A stretch of 64,000 nucleotides of DNA. Origin: Larus michahellis. Taxonomy: Eukaryota > Chordata > Aves > Charadriiformes > Laridae. Below, piece by piece: positions 22,098 through 33,065 of the stretch (position 1 is its first letter; every line of letters begins with the position of its first letter). The position numbers and the translations under genes were made by a program. The notes below the pieces were generated by a model. It saw nothing but the letters and a program-made list of their open reading frames with translations, ran no database searches and was not told the origin of the DNA. The stretch is from the NCBI RefSeq assembly GCF_964199755.1, contig NC_133914.1:1860001-1924000 (forward strand). The letters run 5' to 3'.

Positions 22098-24994
22098 CCA
22101 ATGGAGATGCCGGGTGGGAGCCACGGAGGGGACCGAGAGGCGCTGGAAGGTCTCCCCGCGTGAAGCCAGGGCTGAGGGCGGGTAGCGGGGAGCATCCTCA
22201 GAGCGGAGGAGGGAAGAGGAGCGCTCCATCACCCGCTCTCCGGCCCCAGCCCCTCTCCCCGACTGCTCTTCCCGCAGGGACACCAGCTTCTGCTCAGCAT
22301 CTTCTCTCAGATCCGCAAGAAGCTTAAAACTTTTCTTTCTTCTTTCTCTCACTCCCTCTTTTTCTAAGTTTAATTCTGAACAGCCGGCTGCGTTCAGCCT
22401 GACTGGTTTGTTATGGCTTATAATTTGTGTTAGGATTAATTAACTAATTACCGACAAATGTCCGTTGGCAAGATTCTGCTTCTGCTTGTCAACTTGAAGT
22501 ATTTAATTATTTTAATCATTTACTTTCATCTTCAGAATTTATGCTCTTCCAAGAGCGTTTCTAGGCATCTTTTAATTATTATTCTGATTTTTTTTCAGAG
22601 GGGTGGTGAGCTGGGGGGAGCGAGGTGGGGGATGGTATAATTTCCCATTAACTATTTCAGTGAATAACTTCCTCGGAAACGTGCCCTTGGATTTGAAACC
22701 CTGGGACAGTCTGAAATGAAGGTTGTGTGGGGATGCACAGGGAGGGCCAGGCTGGGTTTTCACTTCCCAGCCGCAGTCTTCCCTTTCCCAAAGGATTTCA
22801 GGGATCCTGCTGTACCTGTTCCCGGTCTAGGGGCTCGAGCGGGCGTTGACCTACACAGATGCTTCCCTTGCCAGGAATAACCCCCTGATCCCAGGGGAGG
22901 GCTCGGGACCCCCGTTGGGCACAGAAGAGTCTCTGCAGGATCCAAGTCCCAGTGGGCTCTCAACCGTTGTGCCAGCAAGTGAATATAAACCAAAGATCAT
23001 GGGAAAACATGCCTTTATACAGATTTTTCATCTTTAAAAGGTCACGAATGTCTTAAAACCCACAAACTGAATTCCGCTTTGAGCATCCCACAGGTTTGAC
23101 TGGGGAAGGCAGGAGCATCAGGAGGGATTTGGGCTGTGGGCTTGCACGAGAACCCCAGCCCCTGGACGTGTTGCCAGCGGTGGGGTGGGACGGCAGCGGG
23201 TACAGGGGAGAGTGGAAAATTCAGCCAAGAACATCTTGCTTTTAGAGGAAATTCCGCAGGGCTGCCACAGTCAGGACCCTGCCTGAGAGTACCCTGAGTG
23301 AAGAGCTGATTTGCTCAGTAAACAACGGACACCCTTGAGGTATAACAAATATATTGCATAAATGCAACGTGTGCACTTAATTCTTCCCATCCAAACGCAC
23401 TGTTCCTTGCTGGTTTTGATCTCAAGGCAGGGCAGCGTGCCGCGGTAACATGACGGTTTTTGGTTTGCGCACTCCGCACCCAGGCTGTAGTCGCGCAGGC
23501 GAAGCACCGGTACCCCAAGCACGGGGTGTGCTCGGGAAGTGTCCCTCCCCAGCCCTCCCGCTCGTTCCGAGCTGCAGCTGAACCCCAGCAGTGAGAACCC
23601 AACTCTGCACAGTCTGCATCCCGCACCCCAGAGCCCACCCATGGGCACCCGTGGCCGCTGGGCATCCGGGTCCCTGTCAGACCGAGCCGGTTGGGAGGGG
23701 GCCGGCGGGTGAAATGGCACCTCGGCACCTCCCCGTGCCCAGGCAGATGCTGGGCACCCGGCCCCACAGCCCGAGCTGAGCAGCCAAGGCATCTAATCTC
23801 TCTTTTGCTTTCGCACATCAGAGCTGCAGCACTTCTGGGGGATTAAAACACGAGAAAAGAAGGCGTGATAAACTGATAAAAGACAGTGAAACTCAGGAGT
23901 CTTTTGCTGATACTTTCCAGCAGACTTCCAGGCTTTTTTTTTTCTTGCCAAATGCTTTGTGCTGCCAACAAACCGCATTCTGAGGTGCTTGCAGAAATCT
24001 TCCTTTGGTGGCCGTCTGCCAGCTGGGCAGAGCCCCCCGACTCGGAGGGGGCACACGTTCCCTGCTGACTTCAGGAGGAGTCTCTCTAGTAAAGACTAAT
24101 GAAGGATTCAGCCCCAAGAATATTTCTTTCCTGAAACAAATGAATCCCTTGGACCAGAGCGCTGATGAGAGTGTGCTATTTAAAAGGTTTCTTGAGGGTA
24201 CGTAATTATATTGAAAATAATTAGGGGCAAGGCAGCAGTATTATTACTACTTATCATATCACTCGAAACTTAATCCAGACTGATCTATGGGAAGACATCG
24301 GGAATGCAGAAGATGGACTTTTTTTAAGTAAGACGAGCCCATCACATCGCCAGTTTCCTGGGCTGACACGGGAGGCAAGAGGCCGGTTTCCCCTTAGGAG
24401 TCGTTAGGTTTGTACAAGAAGTGAATGGGGGAGACCAGGAGGGCTGGAGCCCGGTCCCGGAGTCTCCGGGGCCTGAGGTTCGGTGCTGATCGTTTGGTCC
24501 TTTCGACAAGCGTTATGTCCCAGGACTTGTCAGCCTTTAAGGCGACATCCCGGCCCCGTGCCCTGAGACACGGCAGCCCTGGGCTGAGGGCTGCGAGGTG
24601 AGCGAAGGCTCCCCGGGAAGCAGCGTTGCCCTGGTGGGCGCTCCTGGAGAGATCTAAATGAGACAAGAAAGATTGTCTTAATTAGCTTCAGAATCCTGTT
24701 AATTAGAAGCATTAAAAATTGCTCTAGTGACCAGACCAAGTCGTGGCTGCACGTGACGGCAGAGGTGCAGGCAGGTCAGGGATGGATCACACCCAGGTCT
24801 TGTTTGGGGCAGAAGCTGTCAAATGTCACAGTGTTAAAATGCAGCTGGACCCCCACGGCTCCGCTGGAAGCTGAGGACCCCCACAGCGGGGCTTGGCATG
24901 GCAGGAGGGGAAGAGGACCTTTGGGATGCGCTAAGAGCTGCTGTGGGACCAAGAGAGAGAAGACATGACCGAAGCCCCAGGAGAGCAGGGCTGG
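22098..24994. other. Intergenic, with AT-rich islands at 22370-22600 and 24080-24340
   Basis: No gene recognised. The island at 22370-22600 contains GGATTAATTAACTAATTACC near 22434-22452, a dense homeodomain-type motif cluster, within complex AT-rich sequence. The island at 24080-24340 contains GTAATTATATTG and AATAATTAGG. Both stand out from GC-rich flanks and could be conserved non-coding elements. The 167-174-codon minus-strand frames near 21828-22352 and 23271-23818 are chance or CR1 shadows. Confidence 0.4.
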
Positions 24995-25085
24995 AGGGGC
25001 CGGCAGAGCCTGCAGATGGGGAAACCGAGGCACAGGGGGAGCACAGGGGACAGAGGAAGGCAGTGCAGGGCTGGGAGCTGCCTCT
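24995..25085 (-). repeat. MIR-like SINE fragment
   Basis: The plus strand reads CAGATGGGGAAACCGAGGCA followed by CAGGG. This is the reverse complement of the conserved 3' segment of MIR ('tgcctcagtttccccatctg'). A weaker match continues to a 'cagggctgggagctg' segment. It is short and diverged. Confidence 0.45.
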
Positions 25086-27044
25086 GCATCCCCCGAACTC
25101 CTGGGCCGGGCTGCGGGTACCCCGTCACCCCAAGGTCAGCCCTGCGGGGGGCACGGGGGCTCGCGGGGCTGCGGGGGCTGCTCCGCTCGCTCCCGGCGGG
25201 AGAGGAACCGTGCCGGGGTCAGCGGGGGGCGGGAGCCGGGCTGGCTCGGAGGGGACGCGGGAGTCCTTGTGGGAAGGAGAGCCTCCTCCTGTTGAAGGCT
25301 GACAGAATGAACTTCAGTTTATGCCCCTGGCAGTTTTTTACAGCTCAGCTATTCCATTTAGGGCTTGGGAGCCAGTGGAAGGAAGCTCGGATCGCTTCAC
25401 TGACCAGCCATAACATCTAGCCAGTACATTAACTGCCCTGCTGCCCTGATCTGATGTGGTTTTACAGACAATAGCTACTGGCTATTTAGGCAATGTATAA
25501 ATTAACATATTCTGCACAAACTAGGAGCATATTTAAATTAAAGGAGAGTGCCCTTTATTTGTCAATCATTCAACATCCACGTTTTTACCTCCCTTTAAGA
25601 AGACAATTTCAGCCTTCTTAATCCTACCTCAAACCGTTCGTCTTTGCAGGGGGAAAACGCTGTGTGATTGCTGAAGTGTTTCTTTGCCCCCCCCCCCCTT
25701 CCCCTTGCCTCTCTCCTTTAATTAAAACAATCCCAATCTGCTCTCCTGGAATTTCTTTCCCAGTTCGGCTCAGTAACTTGTGACCTCCGAGTCAGAGCAC
25801 CTTCATTTCTGGCCAGGCTGGAGGCCGCCCGGCACGCAGGGGTCAGAGATGTGGAGATAAAGACGTCACCTCGCGAACGAGCCACCAGAATCTGGGTCGG
25901 GGCGGCCGAATCGTGCCCCGTGCAGGGGAGATTGCCAGGGCTGCTGCAGCAGCAAACGCTATTTATCTGCCACTAGTCCCGTATTGATGCCTGACCCCGT
26001 GGTAAAGCAAGAAACGGGCGCTGGACATGTATCGAACTGATGGGCTGGACAAAATGGTGCTCAAAGTGGGGAAAAAAAATGACCCGAGTGGTATTTTGCA
26101 AACCGGCAGCAGCCTGAGTTCACTCATCTCGCAGGTGCCATTTCTAATAATTTTAAGAACTACACGATGCTGGTGCAAGAGCCAGAGAGGAGTTTCCCAT
26201 TTTGCATTTCCGAGAATCTCAGGGTTTCTCGGAGCTCTGCGGCTCTCACAGCGAATTGCGATAGCTCAGCAAATTATCAAAGGGCTTCTCTCCTGCCAGC
26301 AGCTCTCGGCGGTGCAGCACCTTTCCCTGCGGGGTGACCCGATCCATCCACAGTGACGCATCTGACAGCTTCCAGCAGGACAAGACTACTGGAATATCTG
26401 AGCTCTCGGTTATTCTGTCTACAGAAAACACAAATTAAAAAGGAAAATGCAAAATAACCCATGCCCCGAAACCTTCCTAACTGCCACATCCCGGCTTTTG
26501 CCCGGCTCCCGTGCCACAAGGCTGATAGAAGAGAAAATATATTGCAAAGAAACACCCGTTTGGCAAAGTTTGCCCTCTCTCCGCCTGTCAGCCAGGCGCC
26601 GACACCTCACTCCTCCCGACGAACCAGGGCCAACGCGTGTGTTTAAGACCAAAACCAGCATCGACTGGGGTCTGTCAGTCACTCTCCTGGAATAACGCGC
26701 TGGGGACGCGGCGGGGTTTGTCGCGGGGGGACGGTAATGGACACACGCTCGACTGAGCTTGCAGCCATTTCGCTAACCACCCCGAGGCTGGAATTCTTTT
26801 TTTTTTTTTTTTATTATTGTTTAGAAAATAAACATTTTGTTTGTTAAGAAACTGTATTTAAGGTGCTGAAATAGAGCTTTCTTTAGCACTGAGGGGCCTT
26901 TCCCGTGGACCTCTGCAGCCTGGCAGCTCTGGTGGGATTTGGAGGACCCGGCTTGGTCCGAGCCCAGAGCGTGGGGCAGCCCCAGCCTGGCCCCCCATGG
27001 GGCCGGGAGGAAGAGGAGGGAGGAGAGTGGCTCCGTCAGGGCAG
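25086..27044. other. Intergenic, AT-rich island 25420-25620
   Basis: No gene recognised. The island at 25420-25620 is complex AT-rich sequence with a run of Cs after it (about 25688-25698). A run of about 17 Ts at 26797-26813, followed by TATTATTG, is a simple A/T tract and could be an old retroposon tail. Open frames are short and featureless. Confidence 0.4.
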
Positions 27045-27552
27045 CACAGATCCCTACTACAAGAAAGATATGGACATGCTGGAACGTGTCCAGAGAAGGG
27101 CCATGAGGATGATCCGAGGGCTGGAGCACCTCTCCTATGGGGACAGACTGAGAGAGTTGGGGTTGTTCAGTCTGGAGAAAAGGAGGCTCCGAGGAGACCT
27201 TAGAGTGGCCTACCAGTATCCTAAGGGGGCCTACAAGAAAGCTGGGGAGGGACTTTTTAGGATGTCAGGTAAATGGTAGGACTAGAGGGAATGCATTAAA
27301 ACTAGAAATGGGTCGATTCAGACTGGACGTTGGGAAGTTCTTCACCATGAGGGTGGTGAGACACTGGAACAGGTTGCCCAGAGAGGGGGTGGAAGTCCCG
27401 TCCCTGGAAGTTTTTAGGCCAGGCTGGACGGGGCTCTGAGCAACCTGATCTAGTGGGAGGTGTCCCTGCCCACGGCCGGGGGGTTGGAACTAAATGATCT
27501 TTAAGGTCCCTTCCAACCCTAACGATTCTATGATTGTATGATTCTATGATCC
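27045..27552 (+). mobile_element. CR1 LINE, truncated copy D with intact 3' octamers
   Basis: A plus-strand CR1 fragment. The reverse-transcriptase C-terminus is readable: MLERVQRRAMRMIRGLEHLS, then LRELGLFSLEKRRLRGDLRV. It is followed by the 3' UTR with GTTGCCCAGAGAGG and TTCCAACCC. The element ends with three tandem octamers at 27525-27550 (ATTCTATG, ATTGTATG, ATTCTATG), the signature CR1 3' terminus. It is 5'-truncated, and the coding frame ends early, so it is inactive. Confidence 0.93.
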
Positions 27553-28245
27553 TGCTCAGATCCTGCATGGCTTTGTGGGGTGCCCAGGCAGCAGCGAGAC
27601 CCACAGTCCGACAGCATCGCGGTGCCGCGTGGGACCTGGCTGCTCACAACGTGCCTGAGAGGCGCAAAGGCTGTGGCGCGTGGGAGTCTCCCCATCGGGA
27701 ACAACACGCCGAGGGAAAACCACCCCGACTGCCCTCGAAATGGAGCTGCCTCCTCCCTGCTCCCCTCCCCTCCTCCTCCCACCTGCCTTTCATTTTTCCT
27801 CATGCATGGAAGGTATTAATTACCCAACTTGCTTTAATGGCTCGCAGGAAGTGCCCTGCGGCCATCCTGGTGCGGAGCGAGCTTTGCCCGCCGTGGCTCC
27901 CCTGGGCTGCCGGCCGAGGAGGAGGAGGAGGAGTGAGGCACAAGGTGTTTCCCGTGGCCCTGTGGAAGGGATCCTATTTTTCCAAGCCCTCTGAGCAGCT
28001 CTCTTTTATCTCTGGTGTCCAGCTAAAGCAGCTGCTCTGCCCTGGGGGTGGCTGTGCCGGGTTTGTTAACCTCCAGGACGTGCAAACGCGACCTCTCACC
28101 TCCCCGTAATAAGCTCGGCCACACGCTCCCGCTCACTAACTTATTATTTGCTGCCACTGAGCTGTGCCTAACCTTGCTGAGCTGTGCCTAACCTTGCTAA
28201 CCTGCTGGGGAGAGCCGGGGGAGCACGGCCAGGGAACTCATCCCG
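27553..28245. other. Intergenic, no gene recognised
   Basis: GC-rich unique sequence. At about 28158-28197 a 20-base segment (GAGCTGTGCCTAACCTTGCT) occurs twice in tandem, just before the minisatellite. The plus-strand frame of 191 codons at 27534-28109 starts in the CR1 tail and has no recognisable domain. Confidence 0.4.
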
Positions 28246-28830
28246 CCTGCATGCCCCAGGAAGGGCTCAGTTCTGCAGCTGGATGCAGTGCTGGGACCCT
28301 GCATCCCCTGGGAAGGGCTCATCCTGCAGCTGGATGCAGTGCTGGCACCCTGCATTCCCTGGGAAGGGCTCATCCAGCAGCTGGATGCAGTGCTGGGATT
28401 CCGCATCCCCTGGGAAGGGCTCATCCTGCAGCTGGATGCAGTGCTGGGACCCTGCATTCCCTGGGAAGGGCTCATCCTGCAGCTGGATGCAGTGCTGGCA
28501 CCCTGCATTCCCTGGGAAGGGCTCATCCAGCAGCTGGATGCAGTGCTGGGATTCCGCATCCCCTGGGAAGGGCTCATCCTGCAGCTGGATGCAGTGCTGG
28601 GACCCTGCATTCCCTGGGAAGGGCTCTCCAGCAGCTGGATGCAGTGCTGGGATCCCGCATCCCCTGGGAAGGGCTCATCCGGCAGCTGGATGCAGTGCCA
28701 GAACCCTGCATCCCCTGGGAAGGGCTCCATCCTGCAGCTGGATGCAGTGCCAGAACCCTGCATCCCCTGGGAAGGGCTCCATCCTGCAGCTGGATGCAGT
28801 GCTGGGATCAGCCAGTGCTGGTGCAGCAAG
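28246..28830. repeat. 51-bp minisatellite, about 11 units, with 153-bp higher-order pattern
   Basis: Tandem units of 51 bp begin CTGCAGCTGGATGCAGTGCT and end CTGGGAAGGGCTCATC. Variant units recur in the same order. The types with GGCACCCTGCATT, GGGATTCCGCATC and GGGACCCTGCATT repeat as a trio from unit 2 to unit 7, giving a 153-bp higher-order repeat. The last units have GCCAGAACCCTGC and a 52-bp length. Because 51 is a multiple of three and the unit lacks stops in several frames, long frames run through it on both strands: 234, 273 and 265 codons on plus, 282 codons on minus. These frames have no unique domain and are best read as products of the array. Confidence 0.92.
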
Positions 28831-31800
28831 GAGGGGCCGGGACACCCCCTTCTTGCCCCCGGCTCTGAGCTCCGGCTCTCCGAGGAGGAGTCGGGGCACC
28901 AGGCTTGTCTCTGGTGCGGAGGATGGTCACCAGCACCTCTCCTCCCGCTCCACACACGGCTCGCGGGGGCCTCCTGCAAAATTGTGTTTGTACCAGCAAT
29001 TCTAATAAAGGATTTGGAAAGCAGACAGGTGGAGCAGCGGGGCACAGGGGATTTTTATCCCCAGCAACGTCTGCCTCAGCATTGAAACCTGGGATGCAAC
29101 TCCCTGGGGGGCTCCTGGGCTTAAATTTGGGCTGTCCCCAGCTCCCAGCCACCAATTCCTTCGCACCAGCCTAAAACGGAAGGCAGCGTGCTCATCAGAT
29201 TGATCGCAAACCGACCGATACGGGGCAGCTCCAGCCTGCCTGGGCAGTTTGCGTGGGGCAGGAGCTGGGTCTCAGCCTCAGCCCTGGCGTCACCCACTCA
29301 GTGCTGAGTGACAACCCCCCCCCTTTCCAGGCGATGGCCATTAATCCATTGCCCATTTCATGGCCAAGGATGAGTCCCAGGGTTAGAGCCCTGGCTCTGC
29401 CCTGCCCTTTCCCTGCGCTGCCAGCTCCATCCCTGCTCCCAGCACCGGGAAAACCCATCCCCGTGCCCTGCGATGCCGATCGCCTGGTGCCCACCGGTGC
29501 GGGACCTGCCGAGGCAGCAGGGCTGGGAGCGGGGAGCGCGGGAACGGAGCAGCGACGCACGGGAGCAGAAGGGCATTAATCACCTCGCCGTGATTAGGGG
29601 CTCACTGAGCACAGGCTGCCTCGGGGCCTTTCTGCTCCCGTACCTCCGAGTGCCCCAGTTTGCCGTGCTCAGACAGACGCCGGCCAGCCATGCGCACGAG
29701 CCCTCGGTCCAGGCAGCGCCGGCTGCTCTGCATTCCCCCCGTTCGCTCCAGCCCCTTCCCACCCCCGCCAATCACCACGGGATGATGGGTCACCTCGGTG
29801 GAAATGGCTGTTTCTTAATTGCTTTTAGTGCTCTGCTGCCCGGGAGACCAGTAAAAGCAGAGCCTGCCTCCCACCTCGCTCCAGCTCCCGGCTGGAAGTT
29901 GCCTTCCCGTGGATGAAGCTTTAGCCCAGCCCTGGGGATCGGAGCCTTCATCCGTCCCTCCTGGAGGATTGAGGTGGTGGCAGGGACAGGGTGGCCGAGG
30001 GTGGACCCCCGGGAAGGGCCATCGGAGGATGGGCTGGGGAAGCAGAGCTGCTGGGGGAGACAGGCAGAAAGCGGGGACGAGGGGGCACAACGCAGCACCA
30101 AGGGAGAGGGCGTCCCGGGCCACGTTGTGCTGGGGAAGGGCACCCACCTCACAAAGTCAGAAGAGGCTTTTTTCCTGTCTTGAAATACACAAATTTATTC
30201 ACTCGGAGCCATCCTTTTATGGCATGGAGATGGATGTGTACGCACACGTTATTTTAACTTCACGGCTCTCCCATCCGTACATAAAACAGCCCAGGGAGCC
30301 GAAGTTGATTCATCTGTTTGCCACAGAAGATGGATCAGTTAGCAAATTATTTTATTGACCCGCAGCTCTGCTCAAGGTCATTTGTTTCGGTGGACAAGGC
30401 AGCACGCCTGGCATGGCAAGCAGGGCTGAGGAGGGACCTCCATATGTGATAGGCATGTCCAAGCCCTTGGGAAACTGGCCTCGCTGGGAAACCGTCGGCG
30501 TCACGCCGGACCCCTCGCAGCCCGGCTGTGCTCGCCGGATAAGCTCGGCATTTGGGCTTTAATGCCGCAGCTTTCTCAGCTGTCTCGAGGCTTTTATCCC
30601 TGGCTGCTGCTGGGAAAGAAAATCCTTCCTTCTTCACCAAAATGTGGTTTGAAATCTTCTTGCTTTGTTCCGAAAGGACAATGAAAATAATTTCTGATGA
30701 GGAAGGGAGGAAACAGAATTAAGTAGCTCAATCCTCATCCAAACTTAACCCGGGTCCATAGCCTGTAGGGACGAGACGTGCACAGAAAGCCACGCTGCAG
30801 AAAAGCCGGGCCCTTCCCAGAGCTGGTGATCTGCACCTAAAATCAGGGAGGGAGAAAAACGCAGACCTTCGTATTGCCTGGGGGTGCCTGAGGGGTTTCT
30901 CTGCAGGGAGGGGGTTTCGTGGGCATCCCCGCTGCCCCACATCCTCGTGAGGTCCCACCAATGTGCAGAGACCCCCGGCTGCCCTGGCACATCTCCCTCT
31001 GGGCTCCCGTATCCTCCGTGTCTACCGGAGCCCTCCGCTGCTCCAGAGCATCTCTGCTTGTTGCTGCCCTCTCTGAGCCTCCCGTTGAGCCGGGGCCTTG
31101 CTAACCTTCATTGACTTCGCCTAAACATTTATTAATTGATCGCTGCAGGGTTACCACAGGCTTCTGCTGTCATTCGGGGGAGATGGGATGTCCATGGAGT
31201 ATCCTCGCATGAACTCCCCCCCGCACCTCCGTCTACACGCGTGCGGTTCTGCATCTGCTGCTCTTGCTGCTGAAGCAGCTTTTAACCAAAGACATATGGG
31301 GCCCATTAACACGGTTTTGCTGGTTTGCAGAGCCCGATCTTAGGGAGAACTGGCTCCTTTCAGCTCGTAGTTAAAAATCTCAAGCTGAGATAGAACCAAG
31401 CGCAGAAGCAGAGACCGGGGAGCTGGTGCCAGCCCGGTGGCACACGCTGTCGCACCAAGCTCAGGACGAATGCGGATGAGGTGGAATCTGCAATAGGCGC
31501 AGAACAGATTAATTATAGCAAAGCTATGGATGTTCGCTTTGGCCTAACTTGATGCTGAGCCCTCCCTACAGTTGGTCTCGTCCCACTCTCTGCCCGGGCG
31601 GAGGGGAAGGGAGCTGGGAGGAACGGCTGGGCTCCGGGCTCCGGGCTCCGGGCGGTTGCGAGAAAGGGATGCTGATGAGAAGCACTTGGGCAGAACCTCC
31701 GCCCCTCGCCTCTGCCTCCAGAAACAGATCTAAAATAAAAGCTGGGCTTTCTCCATCTCTAGCCCCACCCCGGCCTTCACACTTTTTTTCAACTTTACAA

Positions 31801-32336
31801 ATGTGCCAGATTAAAAAAAAAAAAGAAAGAAAAAACAAAAAGGGAAAGTAGCACATCCCTTTGTGCAAGGCTTTCTTAAAATCCCTGTTAAGTTCCTGTA
31901 CATGCTGACAGTTTTACAATTTACATGACAGCTGGCTTGCTTGGAGGAGATCTCTGTTAATTAAAATAACACAAAGGGAAAGAAGCGAAATCGTGTCAGT
32001 GGATAATTAATTCGGAGCAGGGCACCAGGCTGCGCGCTGATCCCGCTAACAAAACTCTGCAGGAATTCACAGCTTTACAGGGCCCAGCCCCGCTGAGCTC
32101 CCGGAGCTGCACTCACTGCTCTGCACCGGGCTGTCCCCTTCCCGCAGGACACGTGTCCCTGCGCCGGCCACGCCACGCCCTGGGTGCGAGGAGCTGCATC
32201 CCGGGGAGAGCCGGGATTTGGACACGTGCTTTCCTGAGGTGTCCGGGTCTGACCCCAGCTCTCTGCCCAGCTCCCTCCCAGAGCGATGCTTTCTGCTCCT
32301 GCCCCTTTGCCCTGAGCCCCCGGCCATCCCTTGTCA
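28831..32336. other. Intergenic, AT-rich island 31840-32060
   Basis: No gene recognised. The island at 31840-32060 is complex AT-rich sequence with CTGTTAATTAAAATAACAC and GGATAATTAATTCGG. A stretch of mostly As lies at about 31814-31840, and GGGCTCC occurs three times in tandem near 31628-31648. Other open frames are short and featureless. Confidence 0.4.
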
Positions 32337-33065
32337 CGCAGGATCACGGAATGGTGGGGGTGGGAAGGGCCCTCTGGAGATCATCCCGTCCCACCCCCTG
32401 CCAGAGCAGGGTCACCCAGAGCAGGTGGCACAGGAACGCATCCAGGCGGGGTTGGGATGTCTCCAGAGACGGAGACTCCCCCACCTCTCTGGGCAGCCTG
32501 TGCCAGGGCTCTGCCACCCTCACAGCAAAGAAGTTCCTCCTCGTGTTGAGGTGGAACTTCCCATGTTCAAGTTTGTGCCCGTTACCCCTTGTCCTGTCCC
32601 CGGGCACCACTGAGAAGAGCCTGGCCCCATCCTCCTGACACCCCCCCTTTCAGTATTTAGAAGCATTGATGAGATCCCCCCTCAGTCATCTTTTTTCCAG
32701 CCTGAAAAGACCCAAATCCCTCAGCCTTTCTTTGTAAGGGAGGTGTTCCAGTCCCCTGAGCATCTTGGTAGCCCTTTGCTGTCCCCTCTCCAGCAGTTCC
32801 CTGTCCTTCTTGACCCGGGGAGCCCAGCACTGGACCCAGTACTCCAGATGTGGCCTCCCCAGGGCAGAGCAGAGGGGGAGGATGACCTCCCTCCACCTGC
32901 TGGCCACGCTCTTCTTGATGCATCCCAGGATGCCATTGGACTTCTTGGCCATAACAGCGTATTGCTGGCTCGTGGGCATCCTGTTGTCCCCCAGGACACG
33001 GAGCTGCTCTCCAGCAGGTCAGTCTCAACCTGTGCTGGTGCAAGGGGTTGTCCCACGTGCAACGG
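32337..33065 (-). mobile_element. CR1 LINE, truncated copy E
   Basis: A minus-strand CR1 copy in the same subfamily as copy B, extending further 5'. An open minus-strand frame (32686-32979) retains recognisable reverse-transcriptase C-terminal motifs such as [20 protein letters not shown] and [20 protein letters not shown]. The 3' UTR end on the plus strand is near GGATCACGGAATGGTGGGGG. It is truncated and inactive, but little diverged from copy B. Confidence 0.92.

Noticed and set aside
28164-29085. Long open frames of 234-282 codons on both strands as candidate repeat-protein genes
   Set aside because: All derive their length from the 51-bp minisatellite, whose unit is a multiple of three and lacks stops. 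There is no domain, signal peptide or splice context.
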